Below, one piece after another: positions 1 through 7,898 of a DNA stretch of 33,023 nucleotides. The DNA lies in assembly GCA_017622085.1 (NCBI GenBank), contig JAGARU010000069.1, positions 1-33,023 of the forward strand. Reading direction: 5' to 3'. The notes beneath the pieces were generated by a model. It worked only from the letters and a program-made list of their open reading frames with translations, did no database searches and was not told where the DNA came from. Position 1 is the stretch's first letter, and each line of letters opens with the position of its first letter. Position numbers and translations under genes: made by a program. This stretch comes from Clostridia bacterium. Its GTDB lineage: Bacteria > Bacillota > Clostridia > Oscillospirales > CAG-272.

Positions 1-185
1 CCGCTATCGCGGTCCCCCTTCCCTGCTAGGGAAGGCTTTGGCGAATCAAATCTTGTACTGCCATGGTTGGCTTCTACTCATCCACCGCTATCGCGGTCCC
101 CCTTCCCTGCTAGGGAAGGCTTTGGCGAATCAAATCTTGTACTGCCATGGTTGGCTTCTACTCATCCACCGCTATCGCGGTCTCC
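1..185. repeat. 84-bp tandem repeat, two full copies and a partial third
   Basis: Copies begin at 1, 85 and 169. The first two are identical as far as can be read, and the third diverges after about 17 bases. Each unit has a short CCGCTATCGCGG inverted repeat, a CCTTCCCTGCTAGGGAAGG hairpin and a TTCTACTCATCCA stretch. Relatives of the same family occur at the far end of the window (about 32790-32850 and 32950-32975). The array is cut by the window edge, so the true copy number is unknown. There are no unique spacers, so it is not a CRISPR array. The remainder up to the first gene at 351 holds another repeat but no evident gene. Confidence 0.85.
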
Positions 186-239
186 CTTCCTCCCCAAGGG
201 CCCCACAAGTGCCGCAGTGAAGCAAGGCGCTTGCGGGAA

Positions 240-333
240 TGGGGCTTGGGAAGGCTTAACGAAAAAAACGCCGCTTACGCGGGCCAGCCCGCACCCGCGA
301 GCTTTTTGAAAAAAGCTCGACCAAAAACTTTAA
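240..333 (+). repeat. Intergenic hairpin repeat (family A) before the GRE gene
   Basis: It contains a GC-rich part followed by the hairpin GAGCTTTTTGAAAAAAGCTC and then a CGACCAAAAACTT tail. The same layout (stem of C/G plus CTTTTT, GAAA, AAAAG, then TCGA(C/T)CAAAAACTT) recurs at about 3947-3980, 9294-9326, 9352-9386, 9400-9432 and, inverted, at 3655-3690 and 12468-12500. It sits directly upstream of the ribosome binding site of the glycyl radical enzyme, so it will lie in that gene's leader or just before it. Confidence 0.7.
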
Positions 334-350
334 AATAGGAGGATATGCTG

Positions 351-2861
351 ATGGCTAAATTTACGGTACAGACGCCGGAGAAAACGGCGCGGATTGATCG
401 GTTGAAAAAGGCGCTTTACGAGAAGATGCCCGAGATCGAGGCCGACCGTGCCATCCTTTTGACCGAATCCTACAAGGCCACCGAGGGCGAGCCCATGATC
501 ACTCGCCGCGCAAAGGCCTTTGCCCATATTCTTGAAAATATCCCCATCACCATCCGCGAGGACGAGCTGATCGTCGGCTCCGCCACCAAGGCACCCCGTG
601 GATGCCAGACCTTCCCCGAGTTCTCCTTCGACTGGCTGGAGAACGAGTTTGAGACGGTTGCTACCCGCTCCGCCGACCCGTTCTACATCAGCGACGGAAC
701 CAAGCGCGCCCTCTCCGAGGTCTATCGCTACTGGAAAGGCAAAACCACCAGCGAGCTGGCCACCGCCTATATGGCGCCTGAGGCCAAGCTGGCCATGGCA
801 CACAACATTTTTACCCCCGGCAACTACTTCTACAACGGCGTTGGCCACGTGACCGTGGCTTACGACAAGGTTTTGGCGGTGGGTTATCGCGGCATCCTTG
901 AGGAGGTCAAGGCTGCCCGCAGCAAGCTGAGCTTTGGTGACGGCGATTACGCTGAGCGTGCCGCCTTCCTTGACGCGGTGGCGCTTTCCTGCGAGGCAGC
1001 CATCGGCTATGCCCGCCGCTATGCGGTACTGGCCTACGAGATGGCCGAGAAAACGGGCAATCCCCAGCGGAAGCAGGAGCTCCTTCAGATCGCTTACAAC
1101 TGCACCCGCGTACCGGAATTTGGTGCGGCCAACTTCTACGAGGCGTGCCAGTCCTTCTGGTTTGTGCAGATGCTTCTTCAGATCGAGTCCAGCGGTCACT
1201 CCATCTCTCCCGGCCGATTTGACCAGTATATGTACCCCTATTATAATAAGGATGAAACATTCGGCATCGGCAACCGCGCCTTCGCCCAGGAGCTGATGGA
1301 TTGCATCTGGATCAAGCTGAATGACCTGAACAAGGTGCGCGACGCGGCCTCCGCCGAGGGCTTTGCCGGATACAGCCTCTTCCAGAATCTGATTGCCGGC
1401 GGACAGACCCGGGACGGCGAGGATGCCACAAACGATCTTTCCTTTATGTCCATTGCGGCCACCCGTCACGTCATGCTTCCCCAGCCCTCCTTCTCCGTGC
1501 GCGTGTGGAACAAGACTCCCCACGAGTTCCTTCAGGAGGCGGCCAAGCTGACCCGCACGGGCATCGGCCTCCCCGCTTACTACAACGACGAGGTGATCAT
1601 CCCCTCCCTTATGAGCCGGGGCGTGACCATTGAGGATGCACGGGAATACAACATCATCGGTTGCGTGGAGCCCCAAAAGGCCGCCAAGACCTGGGGCTGG
1701 CACGACGCGGCGTTCTTCAATATGTGCCGACCCTTGGAGCTGGTATTCTCTCAGGGTGAGGACGAGGGCGAGCAGATCGGCCCCCGGACACCGGACGTGG
1801 CCTCCCTTACCACCTTTGACGACTTCCTTGACGCCTACAAGGCGCAGATGAATTACGCCATTTCTCTTCTGGTCAATGCGGACAACGCCATTGACAAGGC
1901 CCACGCGGAGCGTTGCCCCCTGCCCTACCTTTCCTCCATGGTGGAGGATTGCATCGGACGCGGCAAGAGCCCGGAGTGCGGCGGCGCCGTCTACAACTTT
2001 ACCGGTCCTCAGGGCTTTGGTATTGCGAACGTGGCTGACTCTCTGTACGCCATCCGCGAGCTGGTTTACAACCAAAAGAAATTTACGCTTACCGAGCTGA
2101 AGGAGGCCTTGGCCGCCAACTACGGCAAGGTGGCCGAGGACGTAACGGCGGAGACCGCCCGCGCGCTGGCCGCCACCGGACGGAAGCTGACCGAGGCTGA
2201 CGTTGCCACCATCTATCGGGAGGCCGACGCCGCCCTGACCGGAGGCAAGAGCGCCCGGTATGCGGAGATCCGGGAGTTGATCCTCTCCGTACATAAATTC
2301 GGTAACGACGAGGACGACGTGGACGCGCTGGCCCGCGAGGCGGCGTACACCTACACCCGTCCCCTTGAGACCTACAAGAATCCCCGCGGCGGTATTTTCC
2401 AGGCCGGACTTTACCCCGTTTCCGCAAACGTTCCTCTGGGTGCGCAAACCGGCGCCACCCCCGACGGACGCTACGCCAAGACCCCTGTAGCCGACGGCGT
2501 TTCGCCCACGGCCGGACGGGACGTGAACGGCCCCACGGCGGCGGCCAACTCCGTTTCCCGCCTGGATCACGGCATTGCCTCCAACGGCACGCTGTTCAAC
2601 ATGAAATTCCATCCCTCCGCCTTGGCCGGCGAGAGCGGAATTGAGAGCTTTATTGCTCTCATTCGCGGCTACTTCGATCAGAAGGGCAGCCACATGCAGT
2701 TTAACGTGGTCAGCCGCGAGACCCTGCGCGACGCGCAGGCCCATCCCGAAAAGTACAGCTCCCTTGTGGTTCGCGTAGCGGGCTACAGCGCCCTGTTTAC
2801 CACCCTGTCGAAGTCCTTGCAGGACGACATCATCAACCGCACCGAGCAGGGAGGCTTCTAA
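351..2861 (+). CDS. Glycyl radical enzyme, glycerol/1,2-propanediol dehydratase type
   Basis: This is an 836-residue glycyl radical enzyme that likely removes water from a vicinal diol to give an aldehyde without vitamin B12. The active-site thiyl Cys438 and base Glu440 lie in GCVEP, and the radical Gly811 lies in RVAGYS near the C-terminus. His166 (GVGHV), His283-Ser284 (SGHSISPGRFDQ) and Asp452 (GWHDAAFF) correspond to glycerol dehydratase His164, His281, Ser282 and Asp447. This favours a diol or glycerol dehydratase over choline lyase or pyruvate formate-lyase. The start at 351 is chosen because GGAGG at 338-342 is 8 bases upstream; the ATG at 345 is too close. There is no N-terminal extension, so no obvious encapsulation peptide. 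The activase gene follows directly. Propanediol versus glycerol specificity cannot be settled by eye. Confidence 0.88.
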   Translation: MAKFTVQTPEKTARIDRLKKALYEKMPEIEADRAILLTESYKATEGEPMITRRAKAFAHILENIPITIREDELIVGSATKAPRGCQTFPEFSFDWLENEFETVATRSADPFYISDGTKRALSEVYRYWKGKTTSELATAYMAPEAKLAMAHNIFTPGNYFYNGVGHVTVAYDKVLAVGYRGILEEVKAARSKLSFGDGDYAERAAFLDAVALSCEAAIGYARRYAVLAYEMAEKTGNPQRKQELLQIAYNCTRVPEFGAANFYEACQSFWFVQMLLQIESSGHSISPGRFDQYMYPYYNKDETFGIGNRAFAQELMDCIWIKLNDLNKVRDAASAEGFAGYSLFQNLIAGGQTRDGEDATNDLSFMSIAATRHVMLPQPSFSVRVWNKTPHEFLQEAAKLTRTGIGLPAYYNDEVIIPSLMSRGVTIEDAREYNIIGCVEPQKAAKTWGWHDAAFFNMCRPLELVFSQGEDEGEQIGPRTPDVASLTTFDDFLDAYKAQMNYAISLLVNADNAIDKAHAERCPLPYLSSMVEDCIGRGKSPECGGAVYNFTGPQGFGIANVADSLYAIRELVYNQKKFTLTELKEALAANYGKVAEDVTAETARALAATGRKLTEADVATIYREADAALTGGKSARYAEIRELILSVHKFGNDEDDVDALAREAAYTYTRPLETYKNPRGGIFQAGLYPVSANVPLGAQTGATPDGRYAKTPVADGVSPTAGRDVNGPTAAANSVSRLDHGIASNGTLFNMKFHPSALAGESGIESFIALIRGYFDQKGSHMQFNVVSRETLRDAQAHPEKYSSLVVRVAGYSALFTTLSKSLQDDIINRTEQGGF

Positions 2862-3644
2862 ATGGGAGAGCTTGACACCAAGGGCAGAATTTTTGACATC
2901 CAAAAATTCTCCACCCACGACGGGCCGGGCATACGAACCATCGTGTTCTTCAAGGGCTGCTTGCTCCGTTGCCGCTGGTGCTGTAATCCGGAATCCCAGT
3001 CAAGAGAGATCGAGACCATGGTGAAGGCCGGCAAGCCCACCGAGATCGGTTACGACACCACGGTTGGGGAGATCCTGCCCGGAATTCTCCGCGATCTGCC
3101 CTACTACCGCCGAAGCGGCGGCGGGCTGACCCTGTCCGGCGGCGAATGCCTGCTCCAGCCCGATTTTGCGGTGGCTCTGCTTCGGGCGGTCAAGGAAAAG
3201 GGCGTGAACACCGCCATTGAGACCACCCTCTCCACCCGCTACGAGGTGGTGGAGCGGCTGATCCCCTACGTTGACTACTTCCTTGTGGACGTAAAGCATA
3301 CGGACACCAAAAAGCACGCGGCCTATACGGGCCAGCCCAACGAGCGGATCCTTGAAAACGTCCGCCGGCTGGTATCCGACGGGGCGAACGTGACCGTTCG
3401 GGTGCCGGTGATCCCCACCTTCAACGACACGGAGGAGGAGATTGCCTCCATCGCGCGGTTTGCAAGCTCGGTGGGCGTGAAGGAGCTGCATTTGCTCCCC
3501 TACCATCGCCTTGGCTACGATAAATACGTTGGTCTTGGCCGGGAGTACCTGATGGGCGATCTGAAAACACCGGACACCGACCATATGGAGCGCTTGAAGC
3601 AAGCGGCCGAGCGACAGAACGTCACCGTCAAAATCGGCGGATAG
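2862..3644 (+). CDS. Glycyl radical enzyme activating protein (radical SAM)
   Basis: This is a 260-residue radical SAM activase that would install the glycyl radical on the preceding enzyme. The cluster motif CxxxCxxC is Cys33, Cys37 and Cys40 in KGCLLRCRWC, preceded by the typical STHDGPGIRT segment. The SAM-binding GGE motif is in LTLSGGE. The ATG follows the upstream stop without a gap, with GGGAGG inside the end of the dehydratase gene, so the two are probably co-translated. Activases of glycerol dehydratase and choline lyase usually carry an insert with two ferredoxin-like clusters after the CxxxCxxC motif. Here the stretch from Cys41 to the GGE motif has no cysteine at all, so the protein looks like the short pyruvate formate-lyase-activase form. 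Confidence 0.9.
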   Translation: MGELDTKGRIFDIQKFSTHDGPGIRTIVFFKGCLLRCRWCCNPESQSREIETMVKAGKPTEIGYDTTVGEILPGILRDLPYYRRSGGGLTLSGGECLLQPDFAVALLRAVKEKGVNTAIETTLSTRYEVVERLIPYVDYFLVDVKHTDTKKHAAYTGQPNERILENVRRLVSDGANVTVRVPVIPTFNDTEEEIASIARFASSVGVKELHLLPYHRLGYDKYVGLGREYLMGDLKTPDTDHMERLKQAAERQNVTVKIGG

Positions 3645-3650
3645 CCCCAC

Positions 3651-3990
3651 AATCAAGTTTTCGTCCACCTTTTGAAAAAGGTGGCGAGGATGCTCGAAGG
3701 GCGAGGATAGGGGTCCTCAAAATATCCGAAGGATGTTTTGGGGTTCCCGTGGAGCTCTTCGAAGAAGCGGCATTTTCTTTGACACCGTCACCTTCGGGGG
3801 ATCGGAAACGCGCAAAGCGGAACAAACGACGAAGATTGCCCGCGGGGGCTTCCCCGCTCGCCGCCTTTTCTTTTGAAGCCACAGGCGCAAAAGAAAAGGC
3901 TTGGCGAAAAGAAAACGCCGTTTACGTGGGGCCTGCCCCACTCCCCGCGACCTTTTTGAAAAAAGGTCGACGAAAAACTTTAAATGCGCC
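3651..3990. repeat. Composite hairpin repeat between the GRE pair and the shell operon
   Basis: This non-coding stretch of about 410 bases (3645-4057) contains two family-A hairpins in opposite orientation, CACCTTTTGAAAAAGGTG near 3665 and GACCTTTTTGAAAAAAGGTC near 3950. It also has an inverted pair of AAAGAAAA-type tracts at 3773-3925. Bases 3705-3727 match 12684-12706 exactly as an inverted repeat of 23 bases. The final part, just before 4058, is a GCGC-rich stretch and an AAGGAGG ribosome binding site. No good promoter was recognised, so whether the dehydratase pair and the shell operon share a transcript is open. Confidence 0.75.
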
Positions 3991-4057
3991 CCGCGCGTGA
4001 AACGCGCAGACAAAAAACTTACTCGCGCTTGCGCGAAGCGCAGGCGAAGGAGGTTCC

Positions 4058-4411
4058 ATGGAACAAAAAGAACGCATCATTCAAGAGCTGGTGCCGGGTA
4101 AGCAGATTACCCTTGCTCATATCATCGCCAACCCCGACACCGTTCTTTACCGCAAGCTGGGTCTCGATCCCGAAAAGGATTACGCCCATTCCGCCATCGG
4201 CATCATCACCGCGTCCCCCTGTGAGTACGCCATCATCGCCGCCGATATCGCCCTGAAAAAATCCGGCGCTGAGTTGGGCTTTGTGGATCGCTTCAGCGGT
4301 ACGCTGATCATCACCGGCTCCGTCTCCGAGGTGGAGGCCTCCGTCTCCGAAGCCCTCTCCTACGCGGAGAACAAGCTGGGCTTTGCCGTTTGCCCCGTCA
4401 CACGGACGTGA
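4058..4411 (+). CDS. BMC shell protein, EutS/PduU-like (circularly permuted BMC-H)
   Basis: This 117-residue protein matches the circularly permuted BMC fold of EutS and PduU. It has an N-terminal GKQITLAHIIANP stretch, which forms the beta-barrel plug and first strand in that family. The IGIITASPCEYAIIAADIALKKSG core and the LIITGSVSEVEASVSEAL helix follow. It is expected to form hexamers in the facets of the compartment shell. The start has a strong AAGGAGG at 4047-4053. It is the first gene of the shell operon and overlaps the GTPase gene by four bases. The length is normal for the family. Confidence 0.92.
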   Translation: MEQKERIIQELVPGKQITLAHIIANPDTVLYRKLGLDPEKDYAHSAIGIITASPCEYAIIAADIALKKSGAELGFVDRFSGTLIITGSVSEVEASVSEALSYAENKLGFAVCPVTRT

Positions 4412-4845
4412 GACGCCTGATCCTCATCGGCCGCAGTGAGGCCGGAAAAACCACCCTCATCCAAGCGCTCCGCGGCGAAACCCTCCGGTACGAGAAAACC
4501 CAAGCCGTCCTCTACGGTGAGACCATCCTCGACACCCCCGGAGAGTACGCGCAGACCGCCCGCCTTGGCGGCGCTCTGGCCGTCTACTCCTATGAGGCGG
4601 ACGTGATCGGTCTGGTGTGCTCCGCCACCGAGCCCTACTGTCTCTTCCCCCCTTGCATTGCCCAAGGTGCCACGAGACCCGTCATCGGCATCGTGACCAA
4701 GTGCGACGATCCGAGCGGCGCACCCAAAACCGCCGAGCTTTGGCTCCGCGAGGCAGGCTGTGAGACCGTCTTTTTCGTCAGTAGCGTTGCCCACAAGGGT
4801 GTGGATGCCATTCTTGATTACTTAAACGAACCCAAAACAACATAA
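4408..4845 (+). CDS. EutP/PduV-like small GTPase
   Basis: This is a 145-residue P-loop GTPase of the EutP/PduV type, found in many microcompartment operons and thought to act at the shell or on compartment positioning. The P-loop is GRSEAGKT (residues 8-15), the Walker B/G3 is DTPG (42-45), and TKCD (97-100) stands for the NKxD specificity motif. The start is taken as GTG at 4408, which overlaps the stop of the shell gene as GTGA and suggests translational coupling. A TTG at 4390 is also in frame but has no better ribosome binding site. The EutP proposal of acetate kinase activity is not something this sequence can confirm. Confidence 0.85.
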   Translation: MRRLILIGRSEAGKTTLIQALRGETLRYEKTQAVLYGETILDTPGEYAQTARLGGALAVYSYEADVIGLVCSATEPYCLFPPCIAQGATRPVIGIVTKCDDPSGAPKTAELWLREAGCETVFFVSSVAHKGVDAILDYLNEPKTT

Positions 4846-4879
4846 ATCCAAACATAAAACCAAATAAAACAACATTTAT

Positions 4880-4921
4880 TTGTGGTTTCCTATTGACATT
4901 CCCACAACAATATGGTATTCT
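4880..4921 (+). promoter_or_regulatory. Internal sigma-A promoter with inverted repeat over the -35
   Basis: A consensus -35 TTGACA (4893-4898) is followed by a 17-base spacer and a -10 TATTCT (4916-4921). An inverted repeat TTGTGG (4880-4885) and CCACAA (4902-4907) brackets the -35 box and is a plausible operator. A small hairpin GGCGG-CACG-CCGCC (4929-4942) follows in the leader, and AAAGGAG lies just before the aldolase start. The promoter would give the enzyme-encoding part of the operon its own transcript. The DeoR-type regulator at 11693 is an obvious candidate for the operator, but that is inference. Confidence 0.7.
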
Positions 4922-4985
4922 TAGGATGAGGCGGCACGCCGCCCGTCCCGAAAATAAAGAACATTATTAAAAAGGAGATAGAACA

Positions 4986-5780
4986 ATGTCTGAGTACGAA
5001 ATCAAAAAACAAATTTGCGAGATCGGTAAGAGAATTTACGACAAGGGAATGGTTGCCTCCAACGACGGTAACATCTCCGTTAAGCTGAACGACAACGAGT
5101 TCCTTTGCACCCCCACCGGTGTTTCCAAGGGCTTTATGACCCCCGAGTACATCTGTAAGGTGGACGCAAACGGTAAGGTGATCCAGGCAAACGAAGGCTT
5201 CAAGCCCTCCTCCGAGATCAAAATGCATATGCGCGTTTACAAGGAAAGACCCGACGTTAAGTCCGTTGTTCACGCTCATCCCCTCTACGCTACCAGCTTT
5301 GCTATCGCAGGCATTCCGCTGACCGAGCCCATCATGCCCGAGGCAGTTATCGCTCTCGGCTGCGTACCGATCGCTGAATACGGCACTCCCTCCACCGAGG
5401 AGATTCCCGACGCCGTTTCCAAGTACGTTCAGTACTACGACGCAGTGCTCCTTGCAAACCACGGCGCACTTTCCTTCTCCGACTCTCTTCTTTCCGCTTA
5501 CCACAAGATGGAGTCCCTTGAGTTCTACGCTCAGCTCCTCTACCAGTCCAAGATGCTGGGTGGCCCCAAGCAGCTGACCGATTCTCAGGTACAGCGCCTC
5601 TACGAGATCCGCCGTCAGTTCGGTATGACCGGTAAGCATCCTGCAGATCTTTGCCCCAACGTAAAGGCCGGCAAGCCCAGCTGCCACTCCTGCGGCGGCA
5701 ATTGCTCCTGCGGCAGTGACGTTCCTGCCGACGTGATCGCAGAGATCACCCGCAAGGTTCTTGAGCAGCTCGGCCGCTAA
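4986..5780 (+). CDS. Class II aldolase (fuculose/rhamnulose phosphate type) with C-terminal encapsulation peptide
   Basis: This is a 264-residue zinc-dependent class II aldolase/adducin-family enzyme. Compared with FucA, the catalytic Glu is Glu77 (PSSE) and the zinc ligands are His96 and His98 (HAHP) and His159 (NHG). The phosphate-binding ASNDGNIS and TPTG segments are present. It would split a ketose 1-phosphate such as L-fuculose 1-phosphate into dihydroxyacetone phosphate and lactaldehyde. After the catalytic domain comes a cysteine-rich linker (Cys233, 236, 240, 242) and then an amphipathic helix at residues 247-264 (DVIAEITRKVLEQLGR), typical of peptides that target cargo into microcompartments. 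The exact sugar phosphate cannot be read from the sequence. Confidence 0.88.
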   Translation: MSEYEIKKQICEIGKRIYDKGMVASNDGNISVKLNDNEFLCTPTGVSKGFMTPEYICKVDANGKVIQANEGFKPSSEIKMHMRVYKERPDVKSVVHAHPLYATSFAIAGIPLTEPIMPEAVIALGCVPIAEYGTPSTEEIPDAVSKYVQYYDAVLLANHGALSFSDSLLSAYHKMESLEFYAQLLYQSKMLGGPKQLTDSQVQRLYEIRRQFGMTGKHPADLCPNVKAGKPSCHSCGGNCSCGSDVPADVIAEITRKVLEQLGR

Positions 5781-5803
5781 GCCGAAGCTCTCCCTCCTGC
5801 CTT

Positions 5804-6316
5804 ATGGCATACGACATTGACCGGATCGTAGCCAAGGTGGCCGAAACCGTCAAGGAACAGGAGGCTCAGCGCGTGCCCTCCCCCAAGGCTCTGACCTTTG
5901 AGGGCAAAATGACCCTCGCCCTTGCCCGCCTTCTCATTGAAGGAGTGCAAAAGGAGGCTCAGCGCATGGGCGTACGTTCCGTGGTGGCGGTGGCCGATGG
6001 CGGCGGCAATCCCGTCAGCATCGACTGCTCCGACGGCGCCTTTTACGCCAGCTACGACATCGCTCTGAACAAGGCTTACACCTCCGTGGCGCTGCAGATG
6101 CCCACCGTGAAGCTGGCGACCCTCGCCGCTCCCGGCGGCTCCCTCTACGGCATCCAGCACACAAACGGCGGCCGCATCGTCATCTTTGGCGGCGGCGACC
6201 CCTTGAAATACAACGGTACCGTCATCGGCGGCATCGGTGTCAGCGGTGGATCCGCTGAGGAGGATACGGCCCTCTCCGCCTACGGCGCGGAGCTGTTCTA
6301 CGAGCTTACACGATAA
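5804..6316 (+). CDS. GlcG/HbpS-family protein (PduO C-terminal-like) with N-terminal targeting helix
   Basis: This 170-residue protein belongs to the GlcG/HbpS (DUF336) family, which also forms the C-terminal domain of PduO. Recognisable segments are VAVADGGGNPVSI, ALNKAYTSVAL, GGDPLKYNG and IGGIGVSGGSAEED near the C-terminus. Some relatives bind heme or corrinoids; the function in microcompartments is unsettled. The first 20 or so residues (MAYDIDRIVAKVAETVKEQ) form an amphipathic helix before a Pro/Ser linker, resembling an encapsulation peptide, so the protein is probably cargo. The start has no clear ribosome binding site, and 23 bases separate it from the aldolase stop. Confidence 0.8.
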   Translation: MAYDIDRIVAKVAETVKEQEAQRVPSPKALTFEGKMTLALARLLIEGVQKEAQRMGVRSVVAVADGGGNPVSIDCSDGAFYASYDIALNKAYTSVALQMPTVKLATLAAPGGSLYGIQHTNGGRIVIFGGGDPLKYNGTVIGGIGVSGGSAEEDTALSAYGAELFYELTR

Positions 6317-6335
6317 AATGAAAGGAACGAACACT

Positions 6336-7538
6336 ATGGATCTTCAGTCTCAACAGATCGAAGCCATCGTCAAGCAGGTCATTGCCGGCATGAAGGGCAC
6401 AAGCGCCCCTGCCGCCAAGAAGCCCGCCGGCGGTGCGATCCCCAAGACCGCACACGTAGCGATGCTTACCAAGCTTGGCCACTTCGATATCAAGGAATAT
6501 CCCATCCCCGAGCTGGGTGACGACGACATTCTCGTACGCGTAGAGGGCTGCGGTGTTTGCGGCACCGACGCACACGAGTTCAAGCGCGATCCCTTCGGTC
6601 TCATTCCCGTGGTTCTCGGTCACGAGGGCACCGGCGAAATCGTAAAAATGGGTAAGAACGTGAAGAAGGACAGCGCGGGCAAGCCTCTCGCCATCGGCGA
6701 CAAGGTGGTTACCTGCATGATCTTCAAGGACAACCCCGACATTACCATGTTCGATTTGAACAAGCAGAATGTGGGCGGTGCGGACGTTTACGGTCTTCTC
6801 CCCGACGACGACGTACATCTCAACGGTTGGTTTGCCGACTACCTTGTGGTACGCGGCGGCTCCACCATCTTTAACGTAAGTGATCTGGATCTGGACTCCC
6901 GTATTCTCATCGAGCCCTGCGCGGTTCTGATCCATGCGGTTGAGCGTGCCAAGACCACGAACATCCTTCGCTTCAACTCCCGCGTTGTGGTACAGGGATG
7001 CGGCCCCATCGGTCTGATCTGCATTGCGGTTCTCCGCACCCTCGGTATTCAGAATATCGTAGCGGTGGACGGCGAGGCCAAGCGTCTGGAGTTTGCAAAG
7101 CTCATGGGCGCGGACAAGACCGTCAACTTCAAGGATCACAAGGGCATTGAGGCTCTCACCGAGGCTGTGAAGGACGCCTTTGGCGGCTACTACGCCGACT
7201 TTGCCTTCCAGTGCACCGGCTCTCCCGTTGCTCACGCCAACATCTATAAGTTCATCCGCAACGGCGGCGGACTTTGCGAGCTTGGCTTCTTTATCAACGG
7301 CGGTGACGCCACCATCAACCCCCACTTTGACATCTGCGCCAAGGAAATCACCACCGTGGGCTCCTGGGTTTACACCCTTCGCGACTACGCCACCACCTTT
7401 GACTTCCTCAAGCGCGCCAAGGCCATCGGCCTGCCCCTGGAAAAGCTGATCACCCACAAGTACAAGCTGGAAAACATCAACGAGGCTCTTGAGACCAACC
7501 TGAAGATGGAAGGTCTGAAGATCGCCATCGTGAACTGA
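6336..7538 (+). CDS. Zinc-dependent medium-chain alcohol dehydrogenase with N-terminal encapsulation peptide
   Basis: This is a 400-residue medium-chain dehydrogenase. Residues 1-20 (MDLQSQQIEAIVKQVIAGMK) form an amphipathic helix followed by an Ala/Pro/Lys linker to about 35, a classic cargo-targeting arrangement. Catalytic zinc ligands are expected at Cys75 (GCGVCGTD), His96-Glu97 (GHEG) and the EPCAV region. The four-cysteine structural zinc lobe is not evident. The Rossmann motif GCGPIG is at 221-226, and Asp245 ends the second strand, which favours NAD over NADP. It may reduce lactaldehyde to propanediol or oxidise an alcohol substrate; the direction is inferred only from context. The start follows AAAGGA at 6321-6326. 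Confidence 0.87.
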   Translation: MDLQSQQIEAIVKQVIAGMKGTSAPAAKKPAGGAIPKTAHVAMLTKLGHFDIKEYPIPELGDDDILVRVEGCGVCGTDAHEFKRDPFGLIPVVLGHEGTGEIVKMGKNVKKDSAGKPLAIGDKVVTCMIFKDNPDITMFDLNKQNVGGADVYGLLPDDDVHLNGWFADYLVVRGGSTIFNVSDLDLDSRILIEPCAVLIHAVERAKTTNILRFNSRVVVQGCGPIGLICIAVLRTLGIQNIVAVDGEAKRLEFAKLMGADKTVNFKDHKGIEALTEAVKDAFGGYYADFAFQCTGSPVAHANIYKFIRNGGGLCELGFFINGGDATINPHFDICAKEITTVGSWVYTLRDYATTFDFLKRAKAIGLPLEKLITHKYKLENINEALETNLKMEGLKIAIVN

Positions 7539-7547
7539 GGGTAGACT

Positions 7548-7862
7548 ATGGCACAGGCAGTAGGACTCATTGAGGTTTACGGACTGGTTGCCGCTTTTGC
7601 CGCCTGCGATGCAGGCTGCAAGGCCGCAGACGTGACCGTAGAGCCCTTTGATAAAAACAAGCCCAAGAATCCGGACGGCTTAAAGGTTCCGCTGATCATC
7701 CTCGTCAAGTTCCGTGGCTCCGTTGAGAGCGTAACGGCGGCTGTGGACGCAGCGGCAGAGGCGGCCAATCGGATCTCCGGTGTGGTTTCCCGCCACATCA
7801 TCGCAAACGCCACGGAGGGAGCGGAGAAAATGCTCCACCTCAACGCGTTTGACAAAAGCTGA
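7548..7862 (+). CDS. BMC-H shell protein with enlarged internal loop
   Basis: This 104-residue single BMC domain protein starts with the usual AVGLIEVYGLVAAFAACDAGCKAADV and ends in a VVSRHIIANATEGAE-type helix. Compared with the two PduA-like proteins downstream, it has about ten extra residues (FDKNKPKNPDG) between strands 2 and 3, in place of the short loop there. It also lacks the KIGSG pore segment. It probably forms hexamers with a differently lined pore. GAGGG lies just before the start, and only 9 bases separate it from the dehydrogenase stop. Confidence 0.9.
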   Translation: MAQAVGLIEVYGLVAAFAACDAGCKAADVTVEPFDKNKPKNPDGLKVPLIILVKFRGSVESVTAAVDAAAEAANRISGVVSRHIIANATEGAEKMLHLNAFDKS

Positions 7863-7898
7863 TTGTAATTTAACGAAATAAAATTGGAGGAAATGAAT

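Noticed and set aside
1..185. CRISPR array
   Set aside because: The 84-bp units are tandem and identical throughout, with no unique spacers and no cas genes nearby.
351..2861. Choline trimethylamine-lyase or pyruvate formate-lyase
   Set aside because: His166, His283-Ser284 and Asp452 match the glycerol/diol dehydratase pattern, and no PFL-type adjacent Cys-Cys is present at the active site (GCVEP).
330..2918. Long open frame of about 860 codons on the minus strand opposite the glycyl radical enzyme
   Set aside because: It is a by-product of GC-rich codon bias. The plus-strand protein has complete GRE motifs and a good ribosome binding site, and the minus-strand product is low-complexity Gly/Val/His-rich with no motif.
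4390..4407. TTG start for the EutP/PduV-like gene at 4390
   Set aside because: It adds six residues unlike the family and lacks a ribosome binding site; the GTG at 4408 overlaps the upstream stop as GTGA, a common coupling.
4846..4985. Riboswitch in the leader of the aldolase gene
   Set aside because: Only a small GGCGG/CCGCC hairpin is present; no conserved riboswitch core was recognised.
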